Of a DNA stretch of 64,000 nucleotides, positions 26,382 through 34,776 are shown piece after piece (position 1 is the stretch's first letter; the number at the start of each line of letters is the position of its first letter). This stretch comes from Enterococcus mundtii. Its GTDB lineage: Bacteria > Bacillota > Bacilli > Lactobacillales > Enterococcaceae. The translations under genes and the position numbers were made by a program. Where the stretch lies: positions 1,260,001-1,324,000 of the forward strand of contig NZ_AP019810.1 in NCBI RefSeq assembly GCF_013394305.1. Reading direction: 5' to 3'. The notes beneath the pieces were generated by a model that worked only from the letters and a program-made list of their open reading frames with translations, was not told the origin of the DNA and ran no database searches.

Positions 26382-29063
26382 TTATTCCTCCTCAAAGCCG
26401 ACTGTCCGAATCTCATAAGGTTGGAGCATTTCGTCAATCGTCTCTTGACATTCTTCTTCAAGGAGATTCAACCGTTTGCCTTTTTTGCCATTTTTCGTCA
26501 AATGCAACGATTCTAAATGACTAGACATATTGAATCCTCTCGCTACTAGTTTATCATTAAGTTTGCTTCGTTTCAAAGCAGTAATTGCAAACGTTCCCCC
26601 TTCAATTGATAAATATTGGTTTTTCGGTGATAGTTTGCCTACTTGATTGGACAATTGCTTTGTCGAAAATGGAATTTGAGCTGCATAAGCATGCTTGTAG
26701 GTGGCGAATTTCTCTTCTCCTGTATGGACCTCTAAACTGTAATCGAATTGGTGAACACCTAAACACTGTGCTTCCGGTGTTGGGAAATAACCCCAGTCGC
26801 CCATCTCACCGACGCAACGCAGTAATGTCACCGCAATGGTTTTTCCATCCAAGATTTCATATTCATTCAAACCAAAATTACCAATCGTTATCCCTTGGGT
26901 TGCATCGCCTAATTGGACAAAGGCATGTTGATGCTGGGGATTGGTCGGGTTCTCCCAACTTGCAGAGACTTGGTTTGGACGAGCTACAACTTCAAAAATA
27001 CTATCTGCTTCGTGTTGTTCCACATGTAACTTCGTTGGGAATAAGACACGTAAGCGATGATCTTTCATCTGATTGTCGATGGTTGTTGTAAAATCGATCT
27101 TTTTGCTCTCTGCACGCAACGTAATCAGTGTTGTGATTGTCAGTGGCTTTGTTTCTTTTGAGCGTTGGGCTTGCCTAAAGCGGAACTCTCGTACCATTTG
27201 TTGCTCTTTTTCTAACCGATCATCTGCAGAAATAGGGATGTCAATGGTTTGAGTTAGTTTGATTTGAGCGATTTTAGATGTATCCTTGATGATCTCAACA
27301 GTACTTCTCGGTTGGTCTTTTGAAAGAATCGCTTGTTCATTCTCTGGTTGCTTGAAGATATATTCGTTACCGATGTCACCGACGTCTTCAAATGTCAATA
27401 ACTCTTCAAATTCTTGCCCGCTCGTTTTATCCAATAAGGTCAATGTCCCATTTTGCTCAATGGATACATGCACGAATTGATTTTCAATACAGCGTCCTGC
27501 TTGAGTAATCATCGACTCTTGTTTTTCATCCGTTGCTCCTTCAACTAAAGCGAATGTTTCCCATGAAAATGCAGGCATTTCATCAATTGGTAGCTCAATC
27601 GTGACATATCTTGCCATATATGGCACTCTAAAGCGATCTTTCGGTAAATCATAGCCAAATGATACAACTTCTTCAGAAACCAAAGCTGGGATCTGTTTTT
27701 TTTCAGACGTTTCAACATGGTAGTATTTCTTAGGTTGTTCCGCCAATTCTTGATATAGCTCCTCTGGAATACCTTCTGCAAATCGTTTTCGTTCCAACTC
27801 TAAAGTGATTACGGCTGACCCTGTTTTGGGCATTCCTGCTGTATTGAAAATAACAAAAGGATAGCTTTGCTTCGAAAATCCACTGGTATCAATAGCTGTT
27901 GCCAGTTGATCCAATGCTTCTTGTGCTAAAAATCTCCCCACTTCATTGGCTTTTTCAAAACGCGGAATCATTTCTCGATGAACGGAGTCAACTGAGCATC
28001 CGCAAATGCTATCATGAGGATGATTTTGCATCAGTGTTTTCCAAGCGTAATCTAATTGATCGTGCGGATACCTTCCTGTCACTTCATATGCCATCGTTGC
28101 TAAAGGTTCTGTGACATTTTCAAGTTGACGTTGTACTTTTGTGTTCCACTGTTTGAGGTAAACTCTCGCAGAAGCTGTATTGGCTAACGTATACCAGCCA
28201 TCGGTTTCTTGACTCGTCAATTCTCCTTCAACTGAGCCAAGATCCTGAGGAAGATCCTGTTGTACCGTTTCTAGATAATCAGTAAAATTGGAATGAATGA
28301 ATTCATAGTCAGGATACAATTCATTGGCTAATCGAATTGCCTTTGATATATCTTTTTGTACAGGTTGATGATCCACTCCATTCATCATCAATAAATGGTT
28401 GGTTGACGCATATTGCTCGGCATCTGCTAACTTCTGATCCCAAAAACGAATCGCAGCTTCTTTCTCAGCTGGAATCTCATTCCCGTTACTGTACCAGTTG
28501 GCAAACAATAACCCAAAGATCTCCGTTTGATCAGGGCCTTTCCACCACATCTCAGAATATTGTGACGAATAGTTCTCAGCTTCTAGTACTTGATTATCAA
28601 AGCCTATCGGTTTCACCCCACGACCAAACGCAGCAGCTTCTAGTCCTACTTGCTTCATCATTTGTGGCGTTTGTCCCATATTGCCAAAAGTATCAGGGAA
28701 ATAACCTAGCATGACCGGCGTTCCCCATTTGCGACTTTCTTCCATACCGATCAACATATTCCGAACATTTGACTCTGAGCTAATTAAAAAATCATCCTGT
28801 AAAATATAAAATGGTCCAATCCGTAATTTTCCTACATCGATGGCTTGTTGGATTGCTTCTCTTTTTTCAGGACGTACTTGTAGATAGTCATCTAAAATAA
28901 TGGTCTGTCCATCTAAATGAAAGCTGTTGAAGTCTGGATCGGTTTCAAACAGCTCCAACAAATCATCCATTAACTCCACTAATCGCATGTGATGTTGCTC
29001 ATATGCCATGTACCACTCACGATCCCAATGGCTATGAGAAATGATATACACTTTTTTCTTCAT
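26382..29063 (-). CDS. Alpha-mannosidase, GH38
   Basis: The 893-residue enzyme carries the zinc ligands H12 and D14 (SHSHWDREW), the nucleophile and zinc ligand D124 (GYFPDTFGNMG), and a later NHPHDSICGCS block with the fourth ligand. It lacks a signal peptide. Bacterial GH38 enzymes of this type remove alpha-1,3-, alpha-1,6- or alpha-1,2-mannose from short mannosides inside the cell. It lies 14 bases after GH125 and before the ROK kinase in one operon. The set GH38, GH125 and GH92 is the pneumococcal N-glycan mannose-trimming set. Confidence 0.95.
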   Translation of the reverse strand: MKKKVYIISHSHWDREWYMAYEQHHMRLVELMDDLLELFETDPDFNSFHLDGQTIILDDYLQVRPEKREAIQQAIDVGKLRIGPFYILQDDFLISSESNVRNMLIGMEESRKWGTPVMLGYFPDTFGNMGQTPQMMKQVGLEAAAFGRGVKPIGFDNQVLEAENYSSQYSEMWWKGPDQTEIFGLLFANWYSNGNEIPAEKEAAIRFWDQKLADAEQYASTNHLLMMNGVDHQPVQKDISKAIRLANELYPDYEFIHSNFTDYLETVQQDLPQDLGSVEGELTSQETDGWYTLANTASARVYLKQWNTKVQRQLENVTEPLATMAYEVTGRYPHDQLDYAWKTLMQNHPHDSICGCSVDSVHREMIPRFEKANEVGRFLAQEALDQLATAIDTSGFSKQSYPFVIFNTAGMPKTGSAVITLELERKRFAEGIPEELYQELAEQPKKYYHVETSEKKQIPALVSEEVVSFGYDLPKDRFRVPYMARYVTIELPIDEMPAFSWETFALVEGATDEKQESMITQAGRCIENQFVHVSIEQNGTLTLLDKTSGQEFEELLTFEDVGDIGNEYIFKQPENEQAILSKDQPRSTVEIIKDTSKIAQIKLTQTIDIPISADDRLEKEQQMVREFRFRQAQRSKETKPLTITTLITLRAESKKIDFTTTIDNQMKDHRLRVLFPTKLHVEQHEADSIFEVVARPNQVSASWENPTNPQHQHAFVQLGDATQGITIGNFGLNEYEILDGKTIAVTLLRCVGEMGDWGYFPTPEAQCLGVHQFDYSLEVHTGEEKFATYKHAYAAQIPFSTKQLSNQVGKLSPKNQYLSIEGGTFAITALKRSKLNDKLVARGFNMSSHLESLHLTKNGKKGKRLNLLEEECQETIDEMLQPYEIRTVGFEEE

Positions 29064-29077
29064 ATCTATTCTCCTCC

Positions 29078-30367
29078 TTATTTTTCCACTCGGATATCAA
29101 AGTAATCCATGACTAATTCACAAAACATCATGTTTGCCCAAGAAAACCATTCTCTTGTGTAGTTTTGCGGATTGTTCACATCAAAACCTTCATGCATCAA
29201 GTGTGTCCCTGCATCGGTCGCTACTAGTAAATCAAGGATTCGTTCTTTTTCTTGTTTGTCTTCTGTCGTCATTCCTTCCATCGCTAGGGCGATTGGCCAA
29301 ATATAATTCTCGGGCGTATGCGAAGAACCAATTCCTTTTGCATACTTCCCTTCATAAAAGTAAGGGTTCTCTTTACTTAACAAAGTGTTTCGCGTATTTA
29401 TATAGTGTTCATCTGTACTGGAGCAATAACCCAAATAAGGTGCTGAAATCAAATTAGGCACATTGCTATCGTCCATTAATGAGGCATTCCCTAAGCCGTC
29501 TACTTCATACGCATAAATCGTTTCACCTTGTTGATTTTCGATTTTTCCATAGGTGGCAATCCCCTCTTGGATGGCTGTTTTTAAGCCGTTTGCTTTTGTA
29601 ACGATTTCTTGGTCTTCAAGAATTGAGGTGAAAATCTCTTCCACATATCCTAGAATAACTACAGCAAACATATTGGATGGGACAAGATAGCCATATTGAC
29701 AGGCATCATCGCTCGGACGAAATCCTGACCAAGTCATACCCGTGGGCGCAATCGCCGATCCACGTCCCTCGTTGACTAACGTATCTTCTTTTCTTGTGGT
29801 GTCTCTTGTAAAGGTGTAAGGCGATTGTCGATGGTCTTGTTCTACTTGAAAAACTTCTAAGATTTTTTGAATCCCCTCAATAAATGAGTGGTCAAATTGA
29901 TCTGTACGTCCGGTATTCTTGTAAAGTAAATAAGCTAGTTGAACAGGGTAGCATAAAGAATCGATTTCATATTTTCTTTCCCAGATCCAATCGTTCATTT
30001 GAGTGTGATCGGTTTGATGCCCTGCGCCATTTGCTTGTTCATTGAACGCATTTGCATATGGATCGATCGTGATATAGTAAAATTGCTTTTTGACTAACCC
30101 ACTGATCATGTCAGCTAAATCTTCATCCTCTTTCGCAATTACTAAATAAGGACGAACCTGCGCGGTGGAATCACGTAACCACATTGCAGGGATATCTCCT
30201 GTGAGTAGAAAAGTTGTCCCATCCTCTTGCCGTTTGACTGTGGTCAACAACGTATTCGCAAAAGCCGAAGAAAAATTCTTAGCCCAATCTGCATGCTCTT
30301 CTCCACATTTTTGTATGATGTCATCCATAAATTGCTTCACTGAATTAGGTATATCTTTATAAGCCAT
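29078..30367 (-). CDS. Exo-alpha-1,6-mannosidase, GH125
   Basis: The 429-residue alpha/alpha-barrel protein carries GH125 (formerly DUF1237) blocks: TGDIPAMWLRDSTAQ, HTQMNDWIWERKYEIDSLCY, GMTWSGFRPSDDACQYGYLVPSNMF and SSHTPENYIWPIA. Characterised members remove alpha-1,6-linked mannose by inversion. There is no signal peptide. I chose the ATG at 30367 (GGGAG 10 bases upstream); the earlier ATG at 30400 sits 5 bases from the -10 element. First gene of the mannosidase operon. Confidence 0.93.
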   Translation of the reverse strand: MAYKDIPNSVKQFMDDIIQKCGEEHADWAKNFSSAFANTLLTTVKRQEDGTTFLLTGDIPAMWLRDSTAQVRPYLVIAKEDEDLADMISGLVKKQFYYITIDPYANAFNEQANGAGHQTDHTQMNDWIWERKYEIDSLCYPVQLAYLLYKNTGRTDQFDHSFIEGIQKILEVFQVEQDHRQSPYTFTRDTTRKEDTLVNEGRGSAIAPTGMTWSGFRPSDDACQYGYLVPSNMFAVVILGYVEEIFTSILEDQEIVTKANGLKTAIQEGIATYGKIENQQGETIYAYEVDGLGNASLMDDSNVPNLISAPYLGYCSSTDEHYINTRNTLLSKENPYFYEGKYAKGIGSSHTPENYIWPIALAMEGMTTEDKQEKERILDLLVATDAGTHLMHEGFDVNNPQNYTREWFSWANMMFCELVMDYFDIRVEK

Positions 30368-30389
30368 ATTATATAAACTCCCTTTTGTT

Positions 30390-30442
30390 TGATATGTCAT
30401 TATGAATTATACCTGCTCGTACTATAAATGTCTACGCTTTCA
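30390..30442 (-). promoter_or_regulatory. mannosidase operon promoter with cre site and operator-like half
   Basis: The minus strand reads TAGACA (30429-30434), 17 bases, and TATAAT (30406-30411). The sequence TGAAAGCGTAGACA (30429-30442 on the minus strand) matches the CcpA cre consensus with one mismatch and covers the -35. The plus-strand TGATATGTCA at 30390-30399 resembles the palindrome upstream of the regulator gene. Confidence 0.75.
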
Positions 30443-30491
30443 ATGAACTTTTTTCTATTTACTTTTTCAAGTATTATGCTATGATTCAATT

Positions 30492-30503
30492 ATGATATAT
30501 CAT
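30492..30503. promoter_or_regulatory. palindromic operator candidate (ATGATATATCAT)
   Basis: A perfect 12-base palindrome sits 4 bases before the ribosome site of the GntR-type gene, and a close relative (TGATATGTCA) lies at 30390-30399 downstream of the opposing promoter. A binding pair for the adjacent regulator is inferred. The regulator's own promoter is unclear: TTTACT, 16 bases, TATGAT is one candidate. Confidence 0.5.
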
Positions 30504-30517
30504 TAAGAGGTGTAATT

Positions 30518-31585
30518 ATGGAGCAACCATTATATAAAACAATATTTTTAGCGTTAGAAAAAGCAATACATGATGGAACTTTACCTGTCGACAGTCAAGT
30601 TCCCACTGAAAAAGAACTATCCCAACAATACAATGTTAGTCGGATCACGTCCAAACGGGCATTGTCAGAATTAGAACAACTAGGATTGATTTATCGTGTA
30701 CGCGGAAAAGGAAGTTTTGTTAAAGCTCCCAAAAAAGGTGTTCCTTCACGTAGTCTCTCTACTCATAAAAGAATCTTATTTCTTTTGCCTTACTTGTCTG
30801 ATTTATCCGTGGGTGACTTTACTCAGGGCTTGAATCCAATCATGCAAGAACATCAATTCGAGGTCATGATGACGACTTTAGATTTTTTAGAAACAAAGAC
30901 AGCCAATGATTTGATACAAGAATTTGATGGCTTGATTTATTATGCTTTTGAAATAGATCAACATCTTGACTTGCTTTTTGAGCTTTCCTTAAAAGACTTT
31001 CCAGTACTCATGCTAGATAAAAAAATATATGAGTTACCTTTTCCAACTGTCTTATCGGATAACTTTCAAGGTGGTTCTTTAGCAACCAATCAATTGATTG
31101 AACAAGGTCACAAAAAAATCGCTTATCTTTTTGGTGATTTATCCCATCCACAATCCGTGAGACAACGCTATCTCGGTTATCTTGAAGCACTGAATAAAGC
31201 AGAGTTATCGTTCCATACTGCATTAAATGATCCAATGGCGACCACTAATGAATTAGCTAACTATATTCATACACATAACGTTACAGCATTTGTTTGTGAG
31301 AATGACTTAGTTGCAATTCAAGCAATGACTACGTTAAAACAATTGGGTTACACCATTCCCAATGATTTTTCCGTCATCGGGTTCGATGATATCCAAGCTG
31401 CTGCTTTAGTTGATCCGCCTTTAACAACGATTGCCCAAGATTTTCTCCAATTAGGCGAATTGGCGGGCAAAGCGATGATCCAGTGGTTACAAACAAAAGA
31501 AAAACCGGCTGACATCAAACATCCTGTTACTTTGATCCAACGACTATCGACAAAGGAGTATACACATGGACATTCAACAAATTGA
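30518..31585 (+). CDS. GntR-type regulator with LacI-like sugar-binding domain (AraR-like layout)
   Basis: The 355-residue protein has an N-terminal winged helix (about 1-70; VPTEKELSQQYNVSRITSKRA) joined to a LacI/PurR-type periplasmic-binding domain (about 75-350; VIGFDDIQAAALVDPPLTTI). This is the layout of AraR. It is divergent from GH125-GH38-ROK and cotranscribed with GH92, whose ATG lies inside its last 20 bases. It probably represses the mannosidases until a mannoside or mannose phosphate binds; the ligand is inferred. Confidence 0.88.
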   Translation: MEQPLYKTIFLALEKAIHDGTLPVDSQVPTEKELSQQYNVSRITSKRALSELEQLGLIYRVRGKGSFVKAPKKGVPSRSLSTHKRILFLLPYLSDLSVGDFTQGLNPIMQEHQFEVMMTTLDFLETKTANDLIQEFDGLIYYAFEIDQHLDLLFELSLKDFPVLMLDKKIYELPFPTVLSDNFQGGSLATNQLIEQGHKKIAYLFGDLSHPQSVRQRYLGYLEALNKAELSFHTALNDPMATTNELANYIHTHNVTAFVCENDLVAIQAMTTLKQLGYTIPNDFSVIGFDDIQAAALVDPPLTTIAQDFLQLGELAGKAMIQWLQTKEKPADIKHPVTLIQRLSTKEYTHGHSTN

Positions 31586-33719
31586 TACACGTCATGGCAC
31601 TGCGAATCAAGCCAACTTTTCTAATGGGAATTGCCTGCCTTATACAGGCGTTCCTTTTGGTATGAACTATTTTGCCCCACAGACAAATGAACAAAGAGGT
31701 AGTTGGTGGTTTCACCCCGATGACCGGATTTTCCAAGGTTATCGTTTGACTCATCAACCTAGTCCTTGGATGGGGGATTTCAGCCACTTTTTGATGACTC
31801 CGTTCAGTGGAGTATTACAAGAACCCACGGTGTTCCATGCCCAAAGTTCGTATCGCCCAGAAGAATGTACTTTTTGTCCCACCCACCTTTCCATTGACCA
31901 ATTGCGTTACGGTATTCAATCGACATTGATCCCTAGTATGTATGGTGGCATCCTTTCCATCACTTACCAACAAAATGATAGCGGTTTATTACTAGCGTTT
32001 CCTGGCCGTTTCCGTCTTACTGCAAAAGATGCCTACACATTAGAAGGCCAAGTCACTCATTTTGCGGGCGCAGAAGATCCGAATTTCACTTTTTATTTTG
32101 TTTTGGGCTTCGAACAGCCTCTGACAACTAGTGAACTCGAGTATTCTAGCGAACAAGCAGACACCGTAGCTCTTTATTTTGGTCATATCAAGCAACAGAC
32201 GATTCGGCTAGGGACGTCATTCATTAGTAATGAACAAGCTCACCACAATTTGAAACAAGAGCAAGAAAAACAAGAAAAAGACTATCTTTTAGACAGTCAG
32301 GAGCAATGGCAAAACTACTTTGATCGAATCAAAATCAACCATCATGATCAAAAACAAATGCAAACGTTCTATCACAATTTATATCGGACATTCCTATTCC
32401 CACAAACTTTTTACGAAATTGATCCAGAAGGAAAAAAAATCCATTATGATACCACTAGTTGTACAGTAAAAAATGGGATTCTTTATACAAATAATGGGTT
32501 TTGGGATACGTACAAAACGGTTTACCCACTCTTTTCATTGATTGCGGTCGAAAAATATGAAGAGATGTTGGAAGGTTTTTTAAACAGTTATCGAGAAACT
32601 GGCTTCTTACCTAAATGGCTTTCTCCAGATGAACGAGGTCTCATGCCTGGAACATTGATCGATGCAGTGATCGCTGATGCTGCCATCAAAGGTATCGGCA
32701 GTCAGAATATGCCGGAATTTTTAGAAGCCATGAAAAAAGGAGCGACAGTTCAAAGTGATCAACAAAATTATGGTCGCCAAGGGACAATCGATTATTTAAA
32801 GTATGGCTACGTGCCAAACCATTACCATGAATCGATCAATCACACACTTGATTATGCCTACAGTGATTTTTGTATCAGTCAAGTTGCTCAAACACTAGCT
32901 GATGTTGAAACAACTCATCACTATCAGCAACAATCCATGAACTATCGCAATGTTTTTGATACAGAAACTGGTTTTATGCGTTCAAAAGACTGCTCAGGAA
33001 AATTCCGTCCTGATTTCTCCTCTATCTCTTGGGGCACAGATTACGCAGAAGGAAGTGCATGGCAAAGCAGTTTTGCTGTTTTCCATGACTTTGCAGGTCT
33101 GATCGAAGCGCATGGTGGAAAACAAGCTTTTGAGAACAAATTAGTTGAATTATGTAATCAACCGCCTAAGTTTGAAGTCGGTGGTTATGGGTTTGAAATC
33201 CATGAAATGAGTGAGATGGCAGCAACTGAATTTGGACAATTAGCCATCTCTAATCAACCAAGTTTTCACTACCCTTATCTTTTCCATTACCTTGGGAAAC
33301 CCGAAATGGCACAACCTTTGATCAAACAGTTGCTTACGCAACTTTTCGATGCATCACCTACTGGCTATCCTGGCGACGAGGATAATGGCAGTATGGCCGC
33401 TTGGTATATCTTTAACAGTTTAGGTTTTTACCCAGTTACACCTGGAACCGGTGAGTATGTCATTGGTATCCCACTGTTTGATCAAGTGATTTTAACACTT
33501 TCAAACGGCAATCAATTGACTATCCATGCTACGCCTAACCAGCCCCAACAACAGTTTATTCACCATGTAAGTCGAGATGGCTACACTTATGAAAAGCTAT
33601 ATTTTACTCATAAAGATTTACTAAACGGTGGCACGATCAACTACCATTTAGGCATTGTTCCTCATACTAAAACTTATTCAGAGGATAGTTTGCCTTATTC
33701 TTTAAGTCGCCAAGAATAA
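31566..33719 (+). CDS. Alpha-mannosidase, GH92
   Basis: The 717-residue calcium-dependent exo-alpha-mannosidase is recognised by the N-terminal block TRHGTANQANFSNGNCLPY, the catalytic-region block HEMSEMAATEFGQ and the C-terminal GYPGDEDNGSMAAWYIFNSLG. Many GH92 enzymes cleave alpha-1,2- or alpha-1,3-mannose of N-glycans. Unlike many Bacteroides members it has no signal peptide and is cytoplasmic. AAGGAG lies 8 bases before its ATG, which is inside the regulator gene. With GH38 and GH125 it can degrade imported high-mannose oligosaccharides to mannose. Confidence 0.94.
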   Translation: MDIQQIDTRHGTANQANFSNGNCLPYTGVPFGMNYFAPQTNEQRGSWWFHPDDRIFQGYRLTHQPSPWMGDFSHFLMTPFSGVLQEPTVFHAQSSYRPEECTFCPTHLSIDQLRYGIQSTLIPSMYGGILSITYQQNDSGLLLAFPGRFRLTAKDAYTLEGQVTHFAGAEDPNFTFYFVLGFEQPLTTSELEYSSEQADTVALYFGHIKQQTIRLGTSFISNEQAHHNLKQEQEKQEKDYLLDSQEQWQNYFDRIKINHHDQKQMQTFYHNLYRTFLFPQTFYEIDPEGKKIHYDTTSCTVKNGILYTNNGFWDTYKTVYPLFSLIAVEKYEEMLEGFLNSYRETGFLPKWLSPDERGLMPGTLIDAVIADAAIKGIGSQNMPEFLEAMKKGATVQSDQQNYGRQGTIDYLKYGYVPNHYHESINHTLDYAYSDFCISQVAQTLADVETTHHYQQQSMNYRNVFDTETGFMRSKDCSGKFRPDFSSISWGTDYAEGSAWQSSFAVFHDFAGLIEAHGGKQAFENKLVELCNQPPKFEVGGYGFEIHEMSEMAATEFGQLAISNQPSFHYPYLFHYLGKPEMAQPLIKQLLTQLFDASPTGYPGDEDNGSMAAWYIFNSLGFYPVTPGTGEYVIGIPLFDQVILTLSNGNQLTIHATPNQPQQQFIHHVSRDGYTYEKLYFTHKDLLNGGTINYHLGIVPHTKTYSEDSLPYSLSRQE

Positions 33720-33867
33720 TATCAGTGGTTCAGCTAGAAAAGAAGCATGGTTAAGGAAGCTTACTCTTTAGTTAATTCCATTTGCCATCGTCTTCAGCAC
33801 TAATTTTAGAGAATGTGCGACTCCATTAGGACTTTATTGAATGATTGATTTCACTCATGACTCGTTG

Positions 33868-33897
33868 TTTACAGATGACTCGTTGAGATGCTATACT
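33868..33897 (+). promoter_or_regulatory. antisense RNA promoter, copy 1
   Basis: TTTACA (33868-33873), an 18-base spacer and TATACT (33892-33897), conserved in the second copy. Transcription would start near 33904, running toward the 3' end of the toxin gene. Confidence 0.6.
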
Positions 33898-33903
33898 AAA
33901 GAA

Positions 33904-34013
33904 AAGAAGCGATGCGCTAACATCACTCCAATGTAGCCGTTTTGTGGTAGCATGTTTTGAGCTAAAATAAACCCGTCAACTTCTGCTAAAAGTTTATGAC
34001 GGGTTTATTTTTT
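33904..34013 (+). ncRNA. putative antisense RNA of type I toxin module, copy 1
   Basis: A short plus-strand transcript is predicted from the promoter at 33868-33897 to the U-run after the hairpin at 33969-34006. It contains no plausible ORF and overlaps the 3' end of the toxin mRNA by the whole terminator, the arrangement of TxpA/RatA and par/Fst modules. The ends are estimates. Confidence 0.6.
33969..34006. terminator. bidirectional terminator, copy 1
   Basis: The 10-bp stem aaacccgtca (33969-33978) and tgacgggttt (33997-34006) has U-runs in both directions, shared by toxin mRNA and antisense RNA. Confidence 0.85.
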
Positions 34014-34106
34014 ATCTTTTTTGCTTATTGTCAACATAATGCCAACAAGCGCAAGCATCAACGATCCAAACTGGATCATCAATGCCAGTGCTTCCGCAAC
34101 AGACAA
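34005..34106 (-). CDS. Holin-like type I toxin peptide, copy 1
   Basis: This 33-residue peptide starts with TTG; GGGAG lies 7 bases upstream. It begins MSVAEALALMIQFGSL, has one hydrophobic helix (about 7-27) and ends in the basic tail SKKDKK. This is the pattern of the putative holin-like toxins related to B. subtilis TxpA and BsrG, which insert into the membrane. The gene is too short for routine calling. Its stop codon lies inside the shared terminator, so the antisense RNA covers its 3' end. The promoter is probably the extended -10 TG-T-TAAAAT near 34190-34200. Confidence 0.75.
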   Translation of the reverse strand: MSVAEALALMIQFGSLMLALVGIMLTISKKDKK

Positions 34107-34110
34107 AAGG

Positions 34111-34149
34111 CTACTCCCTTCGTTGAAGTAGGAAAATGCTCATAAGCAT
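34111..34149 (-). CDS. 12-residue leader peptide before toxin, copy 1
   Basis: MLMSIFLLQRRE is preceded by the strong ribosome site AGGGGGTG and ends in TAG, 4 bases before the toxin TTG. It is identical in the second copy. Its conservation and spacing suggest translational coupling: ribosomes ending here may re-initiate on the toxin. It could also be chance. Confidence 0.4.
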   Translation of the reverse strand: MLMSIFLLQRRE

Positions 34150-34329
34150 CACCCCCTGAGTAGCTACCATCATAAACAATCTACATAGTCCATTTTAACA
34201 TAGAACCCATCACATATTTTATATTTTTTGTTTTTTTATATGATTGTTTTCACCTGTTCAATCATATAAAAAAAGAATATAAGAGAACTGTATTCGCACA
34301 CACTATGTTTTTTTATCCATGACTCTTTA

Positions 34330-34359
34330 TTTACAAATGACTCGCTAAGATGCTATACT
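34330..34359 (+). promoter_or_regulatory. antisense RNA promoter, copy 2
   Basis: TTTACA (34330-34335) and TATACT (34354-34359) are 18 bases apart, the same as copy 1. Confidence 0.6.
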
Positions 34360-34365
34360 AAAGAA

Positions 34366-34475
34366 AAGAAGCGATGCGCTAACATCGCTCCAATGTAGCC
34401 GTTTTGTGGTAGCATGTTTTGAGCTAAAATAAACCCGTCAACTTCTGCTAAAAGTTTATGACGGGGTTATTTTTT
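34366..34475 (+). ncRNA. putative antisense RNA of type I toxin module, copy 2
   Basis: It is predicted as in copy 1, ending at the U-run after the hairpin at 34431-34468. One base of the right stem arm differs (tgacggggtt), which leaves one mismatch. The ends are estimates. Confidence 0.58.
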
Positions 34476-34568
34476 ATCGTTTTTGCTGCTTGTCAGCATA
34501 ATGCCAACAAGCACAAGCATCAACGATCCAAACTGGATCATCAATGCCAGTGCTTCCGCAACAGACAA
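34467..34568 (-). CDS. Holin-like type I toxin peptide, copy 2
   Basis: A 33-residue paralogue of the peptide encoded at 34005-34106, with the same TTG start and ribosome site. It differs at three positions (A19V, I27S, K30N), and the hydrophobic helix and basic end are kept. All the changes are substitutions with the frame intact, which suggests that both copies are maintained. Confidence 0.75.
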   Translation of the reverse strand: MSVAEALALMIQFGSLMLVLVGIMLTSSKNDKK

Positions 34569-34572
34569 AAGG

Positions 34573-34611
34573 CTACTCCCTTCGTTGAAGTAGGAAAATG
34601 CTCATAAGCAT
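34573..34611 (-). CDS. 12-residue leader peptide before toxin, copy 2
   Basis: Identical in sequence and spacing to the leader at 34111-34149, including AGGGGGTG and the TAG 4 bases before the toxin start. Confidence 0.4.
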   Translation of the reverse strand: MLMSIFLLQRRE

Positions 34612-34731
34612 CACCCCCTGAGTAGCTACCATCATAAACAATCTACATGGTCCATTTTAACATAGAACCCATCACATATTTTATATTTTTTGTTTTTTTA
34701 TATTATTTTTTTCACTTATTCAATCATATAA

Positions 34732-34772
34732 AAACAGAGATAATGAGATGTTAAATCTCAAGATCTCTGTTT
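34732..34772. terminator. terminator of the yesN operon
   Basis: The arms aaacagagat (34732-34741) and atctctgttt (34763-34772) enclose a smaller gagat/atctc pairing, with T-runs on both strands. It lies directly after the response regulator gene. Confidence 0.85.
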
Positions 34773-34776
34773 TTTT

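Larger units (their letters stand above)
33857..34270. repeat. tandem direct repeat, copy 1 (type I toxin module)
   Basis: About 414 bases recur at 34319-34732 with an offset of exactly 462 bases and few differences. Each copy holds a plus-strand promoter and short transcript, a shared hairpin terminator, and a minus-strand 33-codon toxin gene with its promoter. The stretch 33720-33856 before it contains nothing I recognise. Confidence 0.9.
34319..34732. repeat. tandem direct repeat, copy 2 (type I toxin module)
   Basis: Second copy of the 33857-34270 module, offset 462 bases. Changes include one base in the terminator stem and three residues in the toxin. Confidence 0.9.

Noticed and set aside
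33857..34732. Tandem repeat as a possible insertion sequence or transposon remnant
   Set aside because: No transposase, terminal inverted repeats or target duplication; the content is explained by a duplicated type I toxin module.
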